Source of the DNA: Wurfbainia villosa | Lineage: Eukaryota; Streptophyta; Magnoliopsida; Zingiberales; Zingiberaceae | Length of the DNA stretch: 64,000 nucleotides | NCBI GenBank assembly: GCA_025175895.1 | Contig: CM045991.1 | Location: 89,515,174 to 89,579,173 of the forward strand | Reading direction: 5' to 3' | Part shown: piece by piece, positions 1 to 12,720 of the stretch | Layout: every line of letters begins with the position of its first letter | Numbering within the stretch: position 1 is the stretch's first letter | Notes under the pieces: generated by a model | What the model saw: the letters and a program-made list of their open reading frames with translations, nothing else | Told to the model about the DNA's origin: nothing | Database searches by the model: none | Program-made: the position numbers and the translations under genes

Positions 1-2
1 GG

Positions 3-1633
3 AAGAGAAGGATTGAAGATTTTTTGATGATGAAGGATTTTGAGGAGTGATCCTTATTAATGGAAGGATTTGAGTATCTAAGAGGACCAAAAGGTGGATT
101 CCTCAAAAAGAAGAGATGGAGTGAGGATCAACTCCAAAGCTTCGAGAAAAATAATAAGGTAATAAAATTTTTAATTGATTTAATACTTAACAATATCTTG
201 TGTATGTTAGGTATTTATGTAGATGCCAAGGAGCTATGGAGCCAAGTGGCCAAGCTCCATGAAAGTCCATCACCGGTCCAAGAGGAAGGGACCGAAGAGG
301 CAAAAGCATCATCCTTACAAGGAAGTGAGGAGTTGGAGATTGAGAGACCATCAACATCCAAGGAGGAAGAGGAAGTAGAATCAAAGGAGACCTTCACATC
401 TAGGATTAAGGGGGAGGAGATTAGATCACCGGAGCAACATCAAGAAGAACCTTCCACATCCGGTCAAGATGAAGAAGCTCCAACTCCAGCACCTACCACC
501 ACCATAGGTAACTCAAGCATATCAATTGTAAATAAAAAACATATTATATGCTTTGAGTGTAGGGAAGCCGGACACTACAAGAGCAAGTGCCCAAAGAAAG
601 TAAGAAAAGCTCCACCGGCACCAAAGATCAAGGATGTCGGTCCCCCACCAACCAAAATCAAGGAGCAAGTGGTTTGCTTCAAATACCAGCAATCGGGACA
701 CTACCGGAATCAATGCCCAAAGGGGGAGAAGAAGGGGCAAAGGAGAGCATCACAAGTAGGGGGAGCTAAGGCAAACCCTAAGGTATATTGTAATGCTCCT
801 TCTTTAGTCAATAGACAAAAGCATGCTAGGAATTTCAATTCACTTGACATCTATCATGAAAAGCATGCTAGAAAAACAAATACTTTTGTTTAGGAGCTAA
901 GAATGTTCATTTTGAAAATAAGGAGAAATTTGGGACTAATATCCCTAAAAATAATTTATCTAAGGACAAACCTAGGTCAAATAACTCTAGACTAATTCTA
1001 CCTAGGGAGACAATTAGAAAGGTGCAAGAGCACCTAGGTTTCAATCCTAAATGGACTAGGCATATGCCTAGGAAGAACCATGCCCAAGGATTAAATCAAA
1101 ATTCTAAAATTGGGCAATTAGAGGTTGAAAATCAAACCTTGAGGTCAAGGCTTGAAAAACTTGAGAAAACCCTCAAGATTATGCAAAATCAACTAAAAGG
1201 GTCAAATGGTCAAAGTCAAGAGTCTAGGACCAAGAGTCAACACCTAGGGCCAAAGAGAGAAAAGTCAACCAAGGGCAAGAAGGGTTTGGGTCACAAATCT
1301 ATGCCTAAGGTGGCTTATCATAGTGTTCCATTTGATTATGGAACACAAACTAGGTCTAGGAAGACTAAGGTCAATAGGGAAGTCATCCCTAGAGTTGGCC
1401 AAGGTATGTGCCTAGTGGCTAGGGTTTCAAGGAAACCTAGGGAAGTCACTAAGTAGGTTGCAAGGGGAGTTACCCCAAGAGTCAACCTAGGTAAGACCAC
1501 AATGACCAAGGCTAACAAGCCTAGAAGGGTCATTAGGAGGGTATCTAGGGAGGGCATCCCTAAGGAATACCTAGTTAACCCTAGGAGCTCAAATAGGTTT
1601 TGGGTTCCTAAGAGCGTGATTGATTCACGCTGA
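3..1633 (+). pseudogene. gag: gag of element A (5'-truncated by window edge, broken)
   Basis: This encodes the copia-type Gag structural protein that would form the virus-like particle. The reading frame enters from before the window and aligns with B gag from its WK-R-IEDF stretch onward. Visible parts are a UBN2/DUF4219-like N-terminal segment, an acidic Glu/Ser-rich stretch, two CCHC zinc knuckles (near 550-595 and 675-715), a short leucine coiled coil (about 1120-1190) and a basic Arg/Lys tail ending at 1631-1633. The second knuckle has Tyr in place of its second Cys. Damage relative to B: a one-base shift near 885-893 and an in-frame TAG at 1454-1456 where B has Lys. The C-terminal WVPK motif resembles the end of SIRE gag, where pol would normally follow; here it does not. 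Confidence 0.85.
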
Positions 1634-3448
1634 TTGGTTTAGGGTGTGCCAACCTTGATTGAATGAGTAGTTAACTCAACCATGGTAAAGGTGACATTTT
1701 AGGATATTTTCAAGGTTATGGATACCTTGAAAATAGAATTGATATTATGATCCTAAAAGATTTTAGGATGTGCCAATACATTTTTGAGATTATGAAAAAT
1801 TAATTAAATTGACACAATTTAGGTTTTAGAGTCATAGTGTGTCATTTTGAGTTTTTGACACACTTGGGAGATTAGTAGGAATATGACAAAATATACCTAA
1901 TTATATCAAATGACAACTAATATTAAAATTTAGGTATTCCTATACCTATATCTTTTATTTGCCATGCCTTGATTGCCATATGTCATGTCATGACATCATG
2001 CTTATTTCTATCATTTAATATGTCATGATCATGTTTAGGATTAAGGATTAAATGTCATGTGTTTTTAGATTTAATCATATGCCATGACATCATAATCATT
2101 GGCCATGCTTAATTATTGTTATCATTTATGCCATGATCATACTCCATGCATTTAATTTGATTAAAATTGATTTAAGGACAATGACATGACTTGGAGTCCC
2201 ATTTATAAGGGAATCAAGTAGAGTTGCCTTAGAAAAATGCATAAAACCCTAGATTAGGGAGAACAAAATCCACATCTCACATCACATTGACTTTTATGTG
2301 TTTTAAACACCCTGAATATATGTGAGATGATAGGATATGAGTTAAGTTCAAGGTGCATAGTTTTTGCATCTAGATGAACTCAAACTCATGTAAAATCATG
2401 TTGTGGATTATTGGAAAAGCTTGTGTACAAGTCATGTACATTGAGCCCAAGGAATATGATCCAAAATAAGGTTTTGAAAATATTTTAAAATCCTTTTGAA
2501 AAACTTTGGTGAAGTTTATCTTTGGATAACAATCACCATTGATGAGATTGATACAAAGTGAGCTAAAACTTTGAAGTTTTTATTCACTTTTGGATTTTGT
2601 ATCAATTTCAATATTTTATGGGTAAAATATTTTTCTATCATTTTTCACCCATTTTATTAGTCATAAGTATTATACGTATGAAATTTCATGATTTTTCGAA
2701 TTACATATAATTATTTATGATTTTCTGAATTTCATTTCTAATAACTGAAATTTTGAAATTTCAGTTATCAGTCGACTGCCATTGGTGGCAGTCGACTGAT
2801 GTGGGTGGCAGTCGACTGTTAATGCTGATTTTGGAAAAAATAAGATTGTTTAGTCCGTTTTCAGCTACGGTAAGGTTCCTAACCACTTCTAACCCTAGGA
2901 TATACTTTGGGAAGCATTATAAATGGTAAAAATCCATTGGATATGGATTAGGAGAGGTGTTAGAATGATGTATCAAATTTAAGGTGTGGAGAGTTCATGT
3001 TTGAACTTTGAACCTTAATTTTGATGGTTTAGAGTTCCTATTGACTTAGGGACTTCCCAAGGACATTGTTGGTGCAATGGTCAAGGGGGAGCAAGCCTTT
3101 AGGGGGAGGTATCCATCATGGGATGATGGATGGTATTTTTCCTCATGGGGAGGAGAAAAAGAGATTTTGAGATACCCAATTTAGAAATTGGGAGAGTGTA
3201 TAGGATTGCCTCTCTTGAGTGATATGAGACTTATCACTAGGAAGATGGTAGGCATCCTAGGTATTTTTGGACTAAAGGGGAGATTGTAAGATCTCATTGG
3301 GACATAAGACATTGACCTCCTTGGAGAGATAATCTTTTTGATGTATGTCAAAAAGGGAGAGAAGGTAAAATTATCAATTTGGGATAATTGGTAAGGGATT
3401 TGAGTTAGTGTTCTAACTCAATGGTTTGTTTGGTTTTTGTCAAACATC
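1634..3448 (+). other. Non-coding internal region of element A, with no pol
   Basis: AT-rich sequence with no supported gene. It contains three CAGTCGACTG palindromes (about 2768-2820). The homologous stretch of B is 22527-24386 on the other strand. It sits where pol would be in an autonomous element. Confidence 0.7.
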
Positions 3449-3462
3449 AAAAAGGGGGAGAT
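3449..3462 (+). other. Polypurine tract of element A
   Basis: AAAAAGGGGGAGAT lies directly before the TGTTGGTG start of the 3' LTR. It primes plus-strand DNA synthesis. The same tract is found before the 3' LTR of element G (47722-47735). Confidence 0.9.
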
Positions 3463-5060
3463 TGTTGGTGCAATCGGCTCAGGTCACGATTGATCAGGAC
3501 TCGAGCGTGACTCGAGAGATGTTTTGATGTTCGACAAAAACATATGACAATGTAATTGTCATGGGAAAGTCTAAGTCTTAAGTACTTGGCATGGAAAGTC
3601 CAAGTGGGACACTTGGCATTTGGGAAAGTCCAAGTCTTGGGTACTTGACATGGAAAGTCCAAGTGGGACACTTGGCATTTAGGAAAGTCCAAGTCTTGAG
3701 TACTTGGCATGTAAAGTCCAAGCATGGGTCTTGGCAAGGAAAAGTTCAAGCATGGGTCTTGGCATGGAAAGTCCAACATGTGTTGGCAAGGAAAAGTCCA
3801 AGCATGGGTCTTGGCATGGAAAGTCCAACATGTGTTGGCAAGGGAAAGTCCAAGCTTGAGTCTTGCCATTTGAGAAGACCAAGGGGTTTGATATTGGCAG
3901 CGTAAAGTCCAAGCGAAAGTCTTGGCAGCATAAGTCTAATGGTTGGCGGCGTAAAGTCCAAGCAGAGTTTTAGCGGCGTAAGTCCAATGTGCCTTGGCGG
4001 TGTAGACACCGTTAGTATGACATAGCCAATGGAAGCACCTGAAGGCTAGCGCAATGGATGAACAAGTCATGGATGACTTGGAGGGATCCGAGAGGCGTGA
4101 GGTTGACAGAGGTGGCTAGAAGGCTTAGGTCTAGGCTAAGGGTGGTCTAGCAAGTATGAGAGCACCATACTTGGGTCAAAACCACATGTTTGAGGTGTGC
4201 CAGTCGACTAGTGTCATGTGACAGTCGACTGGTGTGAGTCAACTAGGGTTTGACTATGGGAAGTGTCCTAGCAGTCGACTGCCAGTGCTTGGCACTCGAC
4301 TGCTAGCTCGAGCAGTCGACTGATTGTGTGATCAATCGATTGGTGCTCGAGAAATCAGGCACAGAATGAAGTCGAGACTCGACTGCGAGGGAAGCAGTCG
4401 AGTGAAGGCTCCATCAGTGGACTGATGGACATGATCAGTCGATTGATGTCCTAGCCGTTGGATTTTTCCAGCGTGGATTACACCGTTATCTCACAGCAAC
4501 AGTGTCATCAGTCGACTGATGGTTCCGAGCAGTCGACTGATCGACATTTTCCAGCCCAGGCAGAAGCTTTAAATGAAGCTCGTGGAGGAGGAAAAAGCAT
4601 CCGGTTCTTGAGCATCCTTGGGGCGATTTGTTGCTGCAAATCAGGGTCTCCAAGGCCATTCTTCAAGCAACCAAAAGCAAGCAATCCAAAGACATTTGTA
4701 AAGTATTTTCTTTACTTGGATTGCATTGTATTTCATATTAGTTACTTGTTGTATTTAGTTTATTGTTATAAACTATTGTACGAGGTTTCTCCGCCTCCGG
4801 ATTGTTCTGAGAAGGAGTGTTTATTAGTGGTGTATGATTGACATCGCTAGGGTTCATTTGAGCCCAATCCGTGGAGTAGGAACCTTGAGGTTCCGAACCA
4901 CGTTATATCCTCGTGTTGTGTTGTGTTTGTCTATTTCATTATCACTTTATTATTATTCTGCTGTGTGCTAACGAAGTTTGTAGACGAATACGCGAACGAT
5001 TTCCATCGAGCAACGAAATCAAGTTATTCACCCCCCTCTAGCTTCCAAGGATCCCCTATA
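3463..5060 (+). repeat. 3' LTR of element A (about 1.6 kb)
   Basis: Starts TGTTGGTGCAAT after the polypurine tract. It ends after the family motif CACCCCCCTCTAGC at a degraded CTATA (expected ...CA). It is collinear with the B LTR (26248-27904). It holds an array of short CCAAG/CTTGG hairpin units (about 3560-4000) and several CAGTCGACTG palindromes and variants (about 4200-4545). Confidence 0.85.
3560..4010 (+). repeat. Array of 20-50 bp GTCCAAG...CTTGGCA hairpin units in LTR A
   Basis: More than ten imperfect units carry GTCCAAG and CTTGG a few bases apart. Each can fold as a small CCAAG/CTTGG stem. Equivalent arrays occur in the LTRs of B, C and G. Long low-complexity reading frames across the array are by-products of the repeat. 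Confidence 0.85.
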
Positions 5061-5181
5061 GATTAGCATATAAAAAATTTGTTTATGATTTTTTTAAGTT
5101 CAATGTTTGTTTGTTGAAGATGATGTTGTAGAAAGCATGATAAATTTTTAATTTTTTAGATATTCCACGGTCAGTGTATTG

Positions 5182-7681
5182 ATGGAAGTCGGATCTGGGG
5201 TCGCTAATTTTTCATTTATTGGAAGTTATCTTTATGTCAATGATCTTTATTTGATTTTAATTCCTAATGGTGCAACTCTAATAGAGATATTCCAGAGTTT
5301 AAAGCGAAGATGTGATGCTATTAATCCTGAGTTAACGATATTGCAATACATAGCACCACATGAGAAGATTGTAGTAACATTGAATGAAGATGATGATGTC
5401 CGAAATATGATAAATCTTCATAATTGTCTGAAATTGAATATAATCAAATTGAGAGCAGCTCCAAAAGATGATCAGAGTCAGGTTAACATAAATATTGAAA
5501 GGTAATTTTTATTTATAATGTTGTTTTAGTTTGAGTGCAAGATTCAGAATTTGTAATGTTCATATATTTTTTTGTACTAGTTTTTTTTTGCAGCACATGA
5601 CTATTATTTTTCATTATTGATTGGGTATATTAGTTAGTTAATAATTTTAAAATATCTATTATAATTTATATTGCAAGTTCAATTGTTATTAATTGAAAAT
5701 TGAGTTGGTTGCTAATGTATTGTTTTGATTTGTATTAAAATGGTAAGGTTTGATTTTGATGATGAAGTTTATTTGAACGGAGGCAATGAGCTTGAAGTTT
5801 GCACTATAAGTAATTCTATTGATTCTTGGGTGCATTGCATATCCTATGAAGGCCAAACATTTAAAGATGCTACGGAGTTCAGGATTTGTCTTAAAAACTA
5901 TGCTATTGCTACTAGACGATCATTTTCTTACAAGAAAAATGATAGTGATAAGATCATAGTTATTTGCAGCAAAGAAAATTATGAATGAAGAATTTATGCC
6001 TCCAAATATAAATCATACAATTTATTCGGCATAAGAAAATGCAACTTAATCCATAGTTGTGGGGATGATAATTTGAAGACTAGAGGTCACCCTAAAGCTG
6101 ATTCAACTTGGGTAGCTAATGTGGTGAAGGAGAAGTTAAGAGGAGAGCCATCATATCGTCCATGTACAATGATGAAGGACATTCAACGAGATTATGGAGT
6201 AGAACTTGAGTATCATAAAGTTTGGGCAGGCAAAGAAATGACAATGCATGATATTCATGGGACTGATAAGGGGTCATATGATAAGTTGCGATGGTATTGT
6301 CATGCTGTCAAAGAAACAAATCTGGGGAGTTATGCTGAATGTGAAATTGATTCGATGACAAATAAATTTAGACGATTGTTCATATGTTTTCATGCATGTC
6401 TTATTGGTTTTATTAGTGGTTGTCATCCATTAATTTTTTTGGATGGAACTCACATTAAGAACAAGTACAAAGGATGTCTATTAGTCGCTGTGGCTAAGGA
6501 TGCGAATGATGATATTTTTACACTGGCGTATGCAGTTGTGGATGCAGAAAATGATTCTAATTAGGAATGGTTTTGCTACCAGTTAAAACATGTCTTGGCT
6601 TCCCAATACATCATGGTATTTCGTAACTATACTTTTTTCTCTGACTGACATCCTGGATTGATCAAGGCTATTCAATTTGTGTTCCCTGGTAGTCACCATG
6701 CTTATTGTCTAAGACATCTAGTCGATAACTTTGTCAAGAAGGTGCGTCGTATGTTGCTTTACTAATATGTTACCCATTTATTTTTGTTTATTTTATATTA
6801 ACTGGTTATTATATATATATATTTTAAATTTTATTCTTGTAGGTATTGCGTAAATACCCTCTTCATAACAAAAAACATTGGTCTTCTGTTTTGAAGAAAG
6901 CTGCATACGCCCCATCAAGATATGAGTTTACTCAACATATGTTAAGTATAACTAATTCGATGCCACTTGCCTAGGAGTTTCTTGTGAACTCGTCCCCTGA
7001 AAATTGGGCCAATGCTCTATTTATGGGTGATCGATGGAGTGTCATTAATAATAATATTGCTGAAAGCTGGAACAATTGGATAAAACCTGCTCGCTATCTA
7101 CCTATTGTGGCTATGGTAGATAATATACGCATTCAAATTATGACCATGATATACCAAAAACGAGAAAAAACATTGGAGATGACACAAAAACTAAGTCCAA
7201 AAAAGGAGAAGGAAATGTCAGTTGCATATGGTAAATCTTGAACCTTTAAGGTGCACAAGTCTTGTGAAGTTCGGTTTGAAGTCATAGATGGGGACAAAAG
7301 TTTTGCAGTGGTTTTGAATTCATGGCATTGTTCTTGTTGAGTTTGACAAATCTATAAACTACTATGCAACCATGCTTGCTCTTGCATAGAATCAAAATCC
7401 ATGTCGGTTTATCAATTCTGTGATGGATATTTTAAGATAGACATGTGCCGCCAAGCTTACAAAGGAATTATTAATCTCATTCCAACATTTGACATGTATG
7501 AGAGCTATCTCAATGATGGAGCTACCATTTACGCTCCTACAACTCGTAGCCAACTAGGACGTAGAAGGACTAAGTAGATACCTTCTCAAGTTGAACAACG
7601 TGTGATAACGTATGGGAGATATCATGGACGAGGGCATAATAGATGAACATGCAAAGAACCAGTGCCATAATTGGTATGAGT
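5182..7681 (+). pseudogene. MULE transposase (MURA-like), multi-exon, inactivated
   Basis: DDE transposase that would cut and move MULE ends. Exon 1 (5182-5500) looks like an N-terminal PB1-type domain and ends at a plausible AG|GTAATT donor. From 5725 the frame shows a MuDR-like DNA-binding segment. From 6073 comes the MULE transposase core with LDGTH (first catalytic Asp, about 6440-6453) and an SD-H motif (second Asp, about 6640). An intron fits at about 6742-6842. Downstream are an NNIAESWNNW region (about 7040) and a SWIM-type zinc finger (WHCSC, then CNHAC, about 7320-7390). Stops at 5986 and 6562 and in the SD-H and LA-EF stretches mostly look like W or R codons turned into stops. The start is the first ATG; a TTG just upstream is not a credible start. 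Confidence 0.85.
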
Positions 7682-8881
7682 TGTTAGGGCAATCAACCCA
7701 TGTGATATGGTTTTAATGTGTGTGGCAAAGGGTTTAAGTTAGGATGATTGTATTTGATATGTGCGTTGGAGTCTTGCAGGACTTAGTAATTCGCACATGG
7801 AGATTTGGCAAGTATCACCAACTCACAACCTCGTGCTTGAGTCGACGAAGGAGCATTGCAGAGCCGTGCACTTGATGCATCTGAGGGACCGCCGGACGAG
7901 ATGACTTGAAGCGAAGCCAAGGAAGCAGACTTTGAGGGTAAGATATGCGAATGAGCATTGCAGAGCCGTGTGCTTGATGCTGCCGAGGGACGTGGCCACG
8001 AACGAAGAGAGCTTCGGCGAGGGACTTCAAGTGAGATGAGAGAATGAGTGAAATGTAAGTAGCTCATTAGGTGAACTTGGCCGAATGGCTAAGTGTCAGA
8101 GGCTCGACCGCAAGGGTTGAGGTTTACACGACCGCCGGACGCTCAAACGGATATTAAGTTTTAGTTTTACTCGACACCAGTCAACTGCCATGTCATGGCA
8201 GTCGACTGCTCCAAGTCGATCATCAATCGACTGGTGTTTAGCTGCTAAATCAAGTCGACATTAGTCGACTGCTTAAGGGAAGCAGTCGACTGATCACACT
8301 GTGCACGGGCACAGAAGTGAGTCGTCACTCGATTGAAGTAGACATCAGTCGACCGATGATCTGACTGTTGGAGAAAGTGGCCGCGGATCGCACGAATCCA
8401 ACCTGGTCAGAAGCCGTTGGAGTCGACATCGATCGTGATAAGCATCGGTGGAAGATTTGCTTCCTCTCTATAAAAAGAGAGGGTGGAGGATTTTAGATGG
8501 TTAATGTTCATGCTCTAAACATCCTATTAAGTGCCCCACAAAGCTGAAACTCCTTTTTCTAGTTTTCTTTCACATCTATTGTAAAAGAAGGAGTGTTCTC
8601 ATTGTTGTAAAGGTTTACCTCCACCTTGCTTGGGCTAAAGGAAGAGACCAATAGTGGATTGGTTTCGGAGTGATTCACCGGAGACGAATCGGACCGTGGA
8701 TTAGCGGCGAGGCCGTGAACCACGTTATATCGTTTGTTAGCGTTGATTTTGTTTTTGCTTATCTTAATTGCTTGTTTAGTTTTGTTTCTGTTGCGCTAAT
8801 TATATTTGTAGATAAGCAATTCCATCGTACGACGAAAGAGGGCTATTCATCCCCCTCTAGTCGGCCACCAACATTCCTACA
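7682..8881 (+). mobile_element. Solo LTR 1 (SIRE-like family) in the MULE transposase
   Basis: Starts TGTTAGGGCAATC and ends ATTCCTACA. It is flanked by a perfect 5-bp duplication, TGAGT (7677-7681 and 8882-8886). It contains CAGTCGACTG palindromes (about 8190-8350), a TATA box (8469-8476) and the CATCCCCCTCTAG motif seen near the 3' end of the other LTRs here. No internal region is present, so it is a solo LTR left by LTR-LTR recombination. Confidence 0.92.
8469..8476 (+). promoter_or_regulatory. TATA box of solo LTR 1
   Basis: TATAAAAA sits in the same relative position as the TATA boxes of solo LTR 2 and the G LTRs. Confidence 0.6.
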
Positions 8882-8886
8882 TGAGT

Positions 8887-9440
8887 CACATAGACATTAA
8901 TACTATATCGTTTCATATAATTAAACTAATTATGTCGTGTTGTTTGTTATTTATTTTCAAAATGTCAAACTAACATCTTATTTTTTTTGTTTTAATTTCT
9001 TGCAGGCATAAGCAATTGCTAAACCAAGGAAGCAGTTTTGAAGGTTGTTAAAAAATATCTACAAGATCTAGTGACATTTTGTGATTTGTATTAAACAAAA
9101 CTAGTGTTGGTATAAAATTTTGTTACTTATATATAAGACTTTAATGATCCATTTATGTGGTTAAAAGTGGTTAAAAGTTGGATGTTGGTTATGTAATTGC
9201 AACTGAAAGATACTTTATGAAGTGATTTATACATTAATCATTAAAATGTTGTGTTTAATGGTAGTTTTATATATGTTGTTATATGTTGTGGTTTCATACA
9301 ACTACAAATGCACCTTGATAAATTTTTCCCAGAAATGTTTGAAAAAGTACTCAATTTTAGGCTCTTGAAACTTAATTTACCTCAAGTGATACCCAATTTT
9401 ATGATTATTTGAAAAAGTACTCAATTATTTAATTTTTAAA
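8887..9440 (+). other. MULE sequence after the solo LTR: possible last exon and 3' flank
   Basis: A T-rich run ending TTCTTGCAG (about 8996-9005) looks like a splice acceptor and may lead into a short last transposase exon ending near 9050. The rest is AT-rich with nothing further recognised. Confidence 0.4.
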
Positions 9441-10828
9441 AGAAACATGTTCTCCACTCACCATAGAATATAAGTACTTATTTGACATTCATAAAATAAA
9501 CAATAGAATACCTAAAGTGATACAACAAATACCTAATTTTTATCAAGTGATGTTTATTATGACCCTTTAACTACTTGAATTCGGTTAAAAAACTACACTT
9601 GAAATAAGTCATTCATCAAATAAACTATAGGATATCTAAAGTGATACAACGAGTATGTAATTTTTATCAAGTGCTACTTGACGTGACCCCTTAAACACTT
9701 AAATAACAATAGCATGCCTAAAGTGATACAATAAATACCTAATTTTCATAAAGTAATACTTATTATGACCCTTTAACTACTCAAATTCGGTTAAAAAACT
9801 ACACTTGAAATTTAATCTTGAATGACTTATTTGACATTCATCAAATAAATTATAGGATATTTAAAGTGATACAATGAGTATCTAATTTTTATCAAGTGCT
9901 ACTTGATGTGACCGCTTAAACACTAAATAATAATAGAATACCTAAAGTGATACAATAAGTACCTAATTTTTATCAAGTGATACTTGTTATGACCCTTTAA
10001 CTACTTGATTCGGTTAAAAAACTACATTTAGAATTTAATCTTGAATGACTATTTAGCATTCATCAAATAAACTATAGGATATCTAAAGTAATACAACGAA
10101 TATCTAATTTTATCAAGTGGTACTTGATGTGACCCCTTAAACAATTAAATAACAATAGAATACTTAAAGTGATACAAAAAATGTCTAATTTTTATCAAGT
10201 GATACTTGTTATATCCCTTTAACTACTCGAATTCGGTTAAAAAACTACACTTGAAATTTAATCTTGAATGACTTATTTGACATTCATCAAATAAACCATA
10301 GGATATCTAAAGTGATATAACGAGTATGTAATTTTTATCAAGTGCTATTTGACGTGACCCCTTAAACACTTAAATAACAATAGCATACCTAAAGTGATAC
10401 AATAAATACCTAATTTTCATCAAGTAATACTTGTTATGGCCCTTTAACTACTCGAATTCGATTAAAAAGCTACACTTGAAATTTAATCTTGAATAACTTA
10501 TTTGACATTCATCAAATAAACCATAGGATATCTAAAGTGATACAACGAGTATGTAATTTTTATCAAGTGGTACTTGATGTGACTCCTTAAACACTTAAAT
10601 AACAATAACATACCTAAAGTGATACAACAAATACCTAATTTTCATCAAGTAATACTTGTTATGACCCTTTAATTACTCGAATTCAGTTAAAAAATTACAC
10701 TTAAAATTTAATCTTGAATGAGTTATTTGACATTAATCAAATAAATTATAGGATATCTAAAGTGATACAACGAGTATCTAATTTTTATCAAGTACTACTT
10801 GACGTGACCCCTTAAACACTAAGTGATA
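9440..10828 (+). repeat. Tandem array of about 225-bp units, six copies
   Basis: The motif CCTAAAGTGATACAA recurs near 9510, 9715, 9940, 10165, 10390 and 10613, a period of about 205-227 bp. Each unit is itself two related halves (CTAATTTTTATCAAGTG... and GACATTCATCAAATAAA...). It lies between the convergent transposase and Ulp1 genes and has no coding potential. Confidence 0.9.
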
Positions 10829-10833
10829 CAATG

Positions 10834-11548
10834 TGTTGGAGTATTGGGAATACAATCAAAGTTCCACATTGGTAAGACATGGAAAAGATCATGTGCTTAT
10901 AAGATGAAAAAATATCTCCATTGGTATGAGGTCTTTTGGGTAAAGCCCAAAAACAAAACCATGAGGGCTTAGGCCCAAAGTGGACAATATCATGCCATTG
11001 TGGAGATATATGAATCTTATAGGCACTAACAATTGATATCAGAGTCATGGTCCATGTCAAGTCATGAACCTCGAACGAAGGAAGTTGAGCTCCCATATCC
11101 AGATCAAGAGAACCAGACACTAAGATGGAAGTCCAGTTGGGTCGGAAGGACCGAACAACTGGCAGGAAGTCCAGTTGGGTCAGAAGGGTTGGACAACTGG
11201 CAGAAAGTTCAACTGAGTCGGGATGACCAGACAGTTGGCAGGAAGTCCTGATGGGTTGAGGATCGGACATCAAGCAGAAGATGTCCTTCGAGGACGAATA
11301 AGCTTGAAGGACGAGGGGGTGTCAATGTGGTCCTTTGTTTGAGGGGGGATTGTTGAAGTATTGAGAATACAATCAAAGTCCCACATTGGTAAGACATGGA
11401 AAAGATCATGTGCTTATAAGATGAAAAGATATCTCCATTGGTATGAGACCTTTTGGGTAAAACCCAAAAATAAAACTATGAGGGCTTAGGCCCAAAGTGG
11501 ACAATATCATGCCATTATGGATATATGTGAATCTTATAGGCACTGACA
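10834..11548 (+). mobile_element. TRIM: 715-bp terminal-repeat retrotransposon in miniature
   Basis: Two 198-bp direct repeats (10834-11031 and 11351-11548), TGTTG...ACA, enclose about 320 bp. After the left repeat is an initiator-tRNA-Met-type primer site (TGATATCAGAGTC, about 11034). Before the right repeat is a purine tract (GAGGGGGGAT, 11341-11350). The flanks are CAATG (10829-10833) and CAACG (11549-11553), a 5-bp duplication with one transition. The interior holds imperfect repeats around CCAGTTGGGTC and no credible gene. It sits in the 225-bp array. Confidence 0.93.
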
Positions 11549-11905
11549 CAACGAATATCTAATTTTATTAAGTGGCACTTGATGTGACACCTTAAACAAT
11601 TAAATAACAATAGAATACTTAAAGTGATATAAAAAATGCCTAATTTTTGTCAAGTGATACTTGTTATATCCCTTTAACTACTCGAATTCAGTTAAAAAAC
11701 TACACTTAGAATTTAATCTTGAATGACTTATTTGACATTCATCAAATAAACCATAGGATATCTAAAGTGATACAACGAGTATGTAATTTTTATCAAGTGC
11801 TACTTGGCGTGATCCCTTAAACACTTAAATAACAATAGCATACCTAAAGTGATACAACAAATACCTAATTTTCATCAAGTAATACATGTTATGACCCTTT
11901 AAAAG
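11549..11905 (+). repeat. 225-bp array continued after the TRIM
   Basis: About one and a half further units of the 9440-10828 array, with the same CTAAAGTGATA and ATCAAGTG motifs, resume right after the TRIM duplication. Confidence 0.85.
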
Positions 11906-12290
11906 CTCAAGGGTTCATCGGAGAAGATCCCCTAAAACACTGGACCAAAAATCAGGTACTCTGCAAACTAGAAAGAGAAGGCTCAAGTATTCATTCTTGG
12001 GAAAGAGTATGAGAAGGCTCATACTCAAGTATGGAGTCTTGTACTTGGAAGAACCGAGTACAAGAGACTCAAAATTAGGAGTGTTGAGTACAAAAGCACA
12101 AGTAATGCTGGGTACTCAATTAGTCGGAGAAAGCAGTATGTTTGCTGGACAATGGTACTCAACCAAGGTTCCTCGTACTCGGGAAATTGGTGGGATGCCT
12201 ATAGAAGCATCTAGCCGAGTATGGAAACCCAATATCTGAGTATGAGAGAATCAAATTTGGGAGTGCTGAGTACAAATGTTCTAGACAATG
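11905..12290 (+). other. Unclassified segment interrupting the MULE repeats
   Basis: About 385 bp less AT-rich than its surroundings, rich in GAGTAC and AGTACTC words. It replaces the repeat pattern abruptly at both edges, which suggests a small insertion or fragment. An 80-codon open frame (11997-12239) matches no family I know. It resembles in style, but does not clearly align with, the GAGTC-rich gypsy LTR at 18841-19657. Confidence 0.4.
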
Positions 12291-12720
12291 AAATAAACAA
12301 AATATAATACCTAAATTATTTTTAAAAATACCAAATTTTAGTCAATGGATACTTATTTTGGCTCATTAAGTACTCTGATTCAATTATTGAATGACTTTAA
12401 TTTGTTTGTGGGATTCATGAAATAAACCTAAATATTAGTCACCCAATACTTGTTTTGACCCCTTAAATATACATTGAAGTTAATATCAGTGACTTTTGTT
12501 TGACATTCATGAAGTAAAAATATGATATATAAATTGTTAAAAATGATACCTAATTTTAGTTAATGGATACTTATTTTATCCCATTAAATACCCTGATTCG
12601 ATTATTATGTGTGCGATTCATGAAATAAAAATATAATACCTAAATAGGTATAAGAAGTACTTAATATTAATCAATTGGTACTTATTTTGGCCCATTAAAT
12701 ATTAAAAAATTCGGCATGAT
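12290..12720 (+). repeat. MULE repeat copies, inverted relative to 17070-18057
   Basis: Stretches such as TACTTATTTTGGC(T/C)CATTAA and GACATTCATGAA match the reverse complement of the 17070-18057 repeats. The Ulp1-gene half of the MULE is thus flanked by inverted copies. Confidence 0.75.

Larger units (their letters stand above)
1..5060 (+). mobile_element. Element A: 3' part of a gag-only, SIRE-like copia-type LTR element
   Basis: The window opens inside gag. Then follow about 1.8 kb of non-coding internal sequence, a polypurine tract and a 1.6-kb 3' LTR. The LTR and internal sequence match element B (21096-27904) closely, so A and B belong to one family. No protease, integrase, reverse transcriptase or RNase H can be read between the end of gag and the polypurine tract. 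The element therefore looks non-autonomous. It adjoins the MULE at 5061; the MULE's left terminal repeat is not visible, so A probably inserted into the MULE and the rest lies before position 1. Confidence 0.85.

Noticed and set aside
2768..2820. CAGTCGACTG as a site-specific recombinase or attachment site
   Set aside because: It occurs in many copies across families with no recombinase nearby and no sign of inversion or excision between copies.
11033..11251. 72-codon frame inside the TRIM
   Set aside because: TRIMs are non-coding; the frame follows internal repeats and has no recognisable domain.
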